A stretch of 42,523 nucleotides of DNA from Opitutia bacterium Tous-C1TDCM (GTDB taxonomy: Bacteria > Verrucomicrobiota > Verrucomicrobiia > Opitutales > Opitutaceae), in contig NEUS01000020.1 in NCBI GenBank assembly GCA_002288455.1, positions 1 to 42,523 of the forward strand. The letters are read 5' to 3'. Shown here in pieces: positions 41,214 through 42,523 of the stretch. How positions within the stretch are numbered: the first letter of the stretch is position 1; each line of letters begins with the position of its first letter. Below the pieces are notes generated by a model. It was not told the origin of the DNA. It ran no database searches and saw only the letters and a program-made list of their open reading frames with translations. The position numbers and the translations under genes are program-made.

Positions 41214-41801
41214 GTGAAAATCGGATTCCTCGGCGGGAGCTTCGACCCCGTGCATTTCGGGCATCTCCTCGCCGCCCAGGATGCCTATGAGCAGTACAAG
41301 CTCGACCGGCTGATTCTTGTGCCGGCCGCCCAGGCGCCGCTGAAGCCAAACGACGTCCAATCCTCTTCGGAGGAGCGGCTGGCCATGCTCCGGGCTGCGG
41401 TCGAGTGGGACGGCCGGTTTGAGATCTCCGATCTGGAACTCCGGCGCGGCGGGGTCAGCTATACGATCGATTCCGCCAGGCATTTCCGGGCGCTTTATCC
41501 GAACGATCAGCTCTATTGGGTGATCGGCGGTGACCAATTGCCGAAGCTGCATCTTTGGAAGGAGATCCGGGAGCTCGCGCAATTGGTGGAGTTCATCTTT
41601 CTGGAACGGCCCGGGTTCCCCGTGCGGGCGCAGCCGGATATCCCGGGACTACGGTTGCATCGGTGCGACGGGCATCTGCTGGCCATCAGTTCCACGGAGT
41701 TGCGCGACCGGACGCGGCGGAAGCTTTCGCTGGATTATTTCGTTCCGCACAAGGCGATTGTTTACATCAACGAGCGCGGGCTGTATCGCACCGAGGAATG
41801 A
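41214..41801 (+). CDS. nadD: Nicotinate-nucleotide adenylyltransferase
   Basis: The GTG at 41214 puts the conserved KIGFLGGSFDPVHFGHL at residues 2-18, the usual N terminus, and gives 195 residues. The nucleotidyltransferase motif (GSFDPVHFGH) and the ISSTELRDR motif near residue 160, the family 'SSTxIR' box, are both intact; YWVIGGDQLPKLHLWKE is also typical. NadD makes nicotinate adenine dinucleotide from NaMN and ATP in NAD synthesis in the cytoplasm. The stop overlaps the rsfS start by ATGA, an arrangement common in many bacteria. Confidence 0.96.
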   Translation: MKIGFLGGSFDPVHFGHLLAAQDAYEQYKLDRLILVPAAQAPLKPNDVQSSSEERLAMLRAAVEWDGRFEISDLELRRGGVSYTIDSARHFRALYPNDQLYWVIGGDQLPKLHLWKEIRELAQLVEFIFLERPGFPVRAQPDIPGLRLHRCDGHLLAISSTELRDRTRRKLSLDYFVPHKAIVYINERGLYRTEE

Positions 41802-42283
41802 AACCCACCACCCAAGCAGCGCTGGAGCTGACCAAGGCCTGCTGTCGACTTCTGGATGAGAAGAAGGCGGAGCACCTTGCGGTCCTCGACGTGTCCGAGC
41901 AGTCCTCGATCACCGACTTCCTGATTGTGGGGACTGCGACTTCCTCTCCGCATTTGCGGGCGCTGCGGGTCGAACTCGAGAAACTGCTCGATTCCCAAAA
42001 GGTGCACCTGGTCGGAGTCGAGGCGCCGCAAGACAGCGGTTGGGTGGTGCTGGATGCCTTCGATGTTATGGTGCACCTGTTTCTTTCGGAAACGCGTGAG
42101 CGCTATGGTCTTGAGCGGCTGTGGCGCGACGCTTCGGAAGTGAACGTCGGCAAACTGCTCGGTCTTGCGCCCACGAAAAAAATCCCGTTGGTGAAGAAGC
42201 CGCAATCCAAGGCCAAGGCAAAGGTTAAGGCGAAAGCGAAGCCGAAGCCGACTCCGGTTCGCAAGGTGACGAAGTCCAAGTAG
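41798..42283 (+). CDS. rsfS: Ribosomal silencing factor RsfS
   Basis: A 161-residue protein whose first 125 residues are the RsfS/Iojap domain: VLDVSEQSSITDFLIVGTAT, SGWVVLDAFDVMVHLFLSET and RERYGLERLW are characteristic. RsfS binds ribosomal protein L14 and keeps the subunits apart when nutrients are short. After residue about 128 there is a tail of some 33 residues almost entirely Lys, Ala, Pro and Val, absent from the E. coli protein and likely disordered and RNA-binding. The start overlaps nadD. Confidence 0.95.
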   Translation: MKPTTQAALELTKACCRLLDEKKAEHLAVLDVSEQSSITDFLIVGTATSSPHLRALRVELEKLLDSQKVHLVGVEAPQDSGWVVLDAFDVMVHLFLSETRERYGLERLWRDASEVNVGKLLGLAPTKKIPLVKKPQSKAKAKVKAKAKPKPTPVRKVTKSK

Positions 42284-42300
42284 GCGCGAGACGGCGGGCG

Positions 42301-42327
42301 CAGGGCTGACCATGGGGGGAAGCCCTG
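42301..42327 (+). terminator. Weak hairpin after rsfS
   Basis: CAGGGCT (42301-42307) pairs with AGCCCTG (42321-42327) around a 13-base loop, 18 bases after the stop. There is no T run, so termination is uncertain. Confidence 0.4.
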
Positions 42328-42328
42328 A

Positions 42329-42354
42329 TACGCATAATTACCTACTAATGCGTA
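42329..42354. promoter_or_regulatory. Inverted repeat TACGCAT-N12-ATGCGTA upstream of the prepilin gene
   Basis: Perfect seven-base arms (42329-42335 and 42348-42354) flank a 12-base AT-rich centre. The whole 42330-42470 stretch is strikingly AT-rich for this genome, as expected of a strong promoter region. About 115 bases separate the repeat from the prepilin ATG. It could be an operator for a dimeric regulator. Confidence 0.45.
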
Positions 42355-42469
42355 GATTCCCCTAATCTTTTACATTGCGCCATTGGAGCCTGTCGCCACT
42401 TTCTCGCACACTGCTCGCTTTTGAGCGTATATCATAATCAGTAAATCGATAGTCTGTACCAAAGTTCAT

Positions 42470-42523
42470 ATGAACCTCCGCAACTCCAAATCCAAGGGCT
42501 TCACCCTCGTTGAAATCATGATC
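42470..42523 (+). CDS. Prepilin-type N-terminal cleavage/methylation protein, cut by the window edge
   Basis: Only 18 codons are present: MNLRNSKSKGFTLVEIMI. A short basic leader, Gly10, Phe11 and Glu at mature position 5 are the exact class III signal recognised by prepilin peptidase PilD, which cuts after Gly and methylates Phe. The product would be a type IV pilin, a type II secretion pseudopilin, or one of the abundant verrucomicrobial proteins with this start. The AT-rich upstream gap should hold its promoter. Confidence 0.85.
   Translation, partial: MNLRNSKSKGFTLVEIMI

Overview
The window is a GC-rich bacterial chromosome segment, most probably from a verrucomicrobium of the Opitutaceae type. 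This placement is inferred from several things seen together: a PEP-CTERM protein built of autotransporter-type beta-strand repeats, an orphan FtsX/MacB-like 'ADOP' permease, SSS-LacI-heparinase carbohydrate genes, a class III prepilin start at the right edge, and intergenic arrays of degenerate GTTGAAA-type heptamers. It is not proven by a marker gene.
Layout. 1-2.4 kb: a cut-off secreted esterase (minus) and a histidine kinase/response regulator pair (plus). 2.6-5.8 kb: an ADOP permease and a secreted TPR protein. 6.0-8.1 kb: a Sel1-repeat protein and a small coupled ORF (minus). 8.5-14 kb: two RNA methyltransferases, a membrane protein, an RMDN-like TPR lipoprotein-sized protein, a VOC protein and holA (DNA polymerase III delta). 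14.2-22.2 kb: a tight seven-gene plus-strand operon. 22.4-24.3 kb: an LptF/LptG-family permease and an SRAP (YedK/HMCES) protein. 24.4-33.0 kb: a minus-strand catabolic block (unknown membrane-anchored protein, LacI regulator, sodium:solute symporter, mannose-6-phosphate-isomerase-like protein, 2-hydroxyacid dehydrogenase, heparinase II/III-family lyase). 33.0-40.8 kb: two large divergent secreted proteins. 41.0-42.5 kb: tRNA-Leu(UAA), nadD, rsfS and the start of a prepilin gene.
The most striking system is the 14.2-22.2 kb operon. Its order is arnT, arnB, arnC, an unassigned GT4-like glycosyltransferase, arnA formyltransferase, arnA dehydrogenase/decarboxylase, arnD. Together these encode the known steps from UDP-glucuronate to transfer of 4-amino-4-deoxy-L-arabinose (Ara4N) onto lipid A. 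The two halves of enterobacterial ArnA are separate genes here, no ArnE/ArnF flippase is present, and an extra glycosyltransferase is inserted. The convergent neighbour belongs to the LPS-export permease family, so the region looks like an envelope-modification locus. Upstream lie a 16-bp near-palindrome and two direct TTCATGCGG repeats 22 bp apart, candidates for regulation.
The 24.4-31.7 kb genes look like one uptake and breakdown unit for an acidic or otherwise modified sugar polymer: lyase outside the cytoplasm, sodium symporter for the products, cytoplasmic isomerase and dehydrogenase, and a LacI repressor. The substrate cannot be read from sequence. A second theme is intergenic: short purine-rich heptamer arrays start at or just after stop codons, in several cases supplying the TGA itself, and are sometimes mirrored by an inverted array before the next gene.
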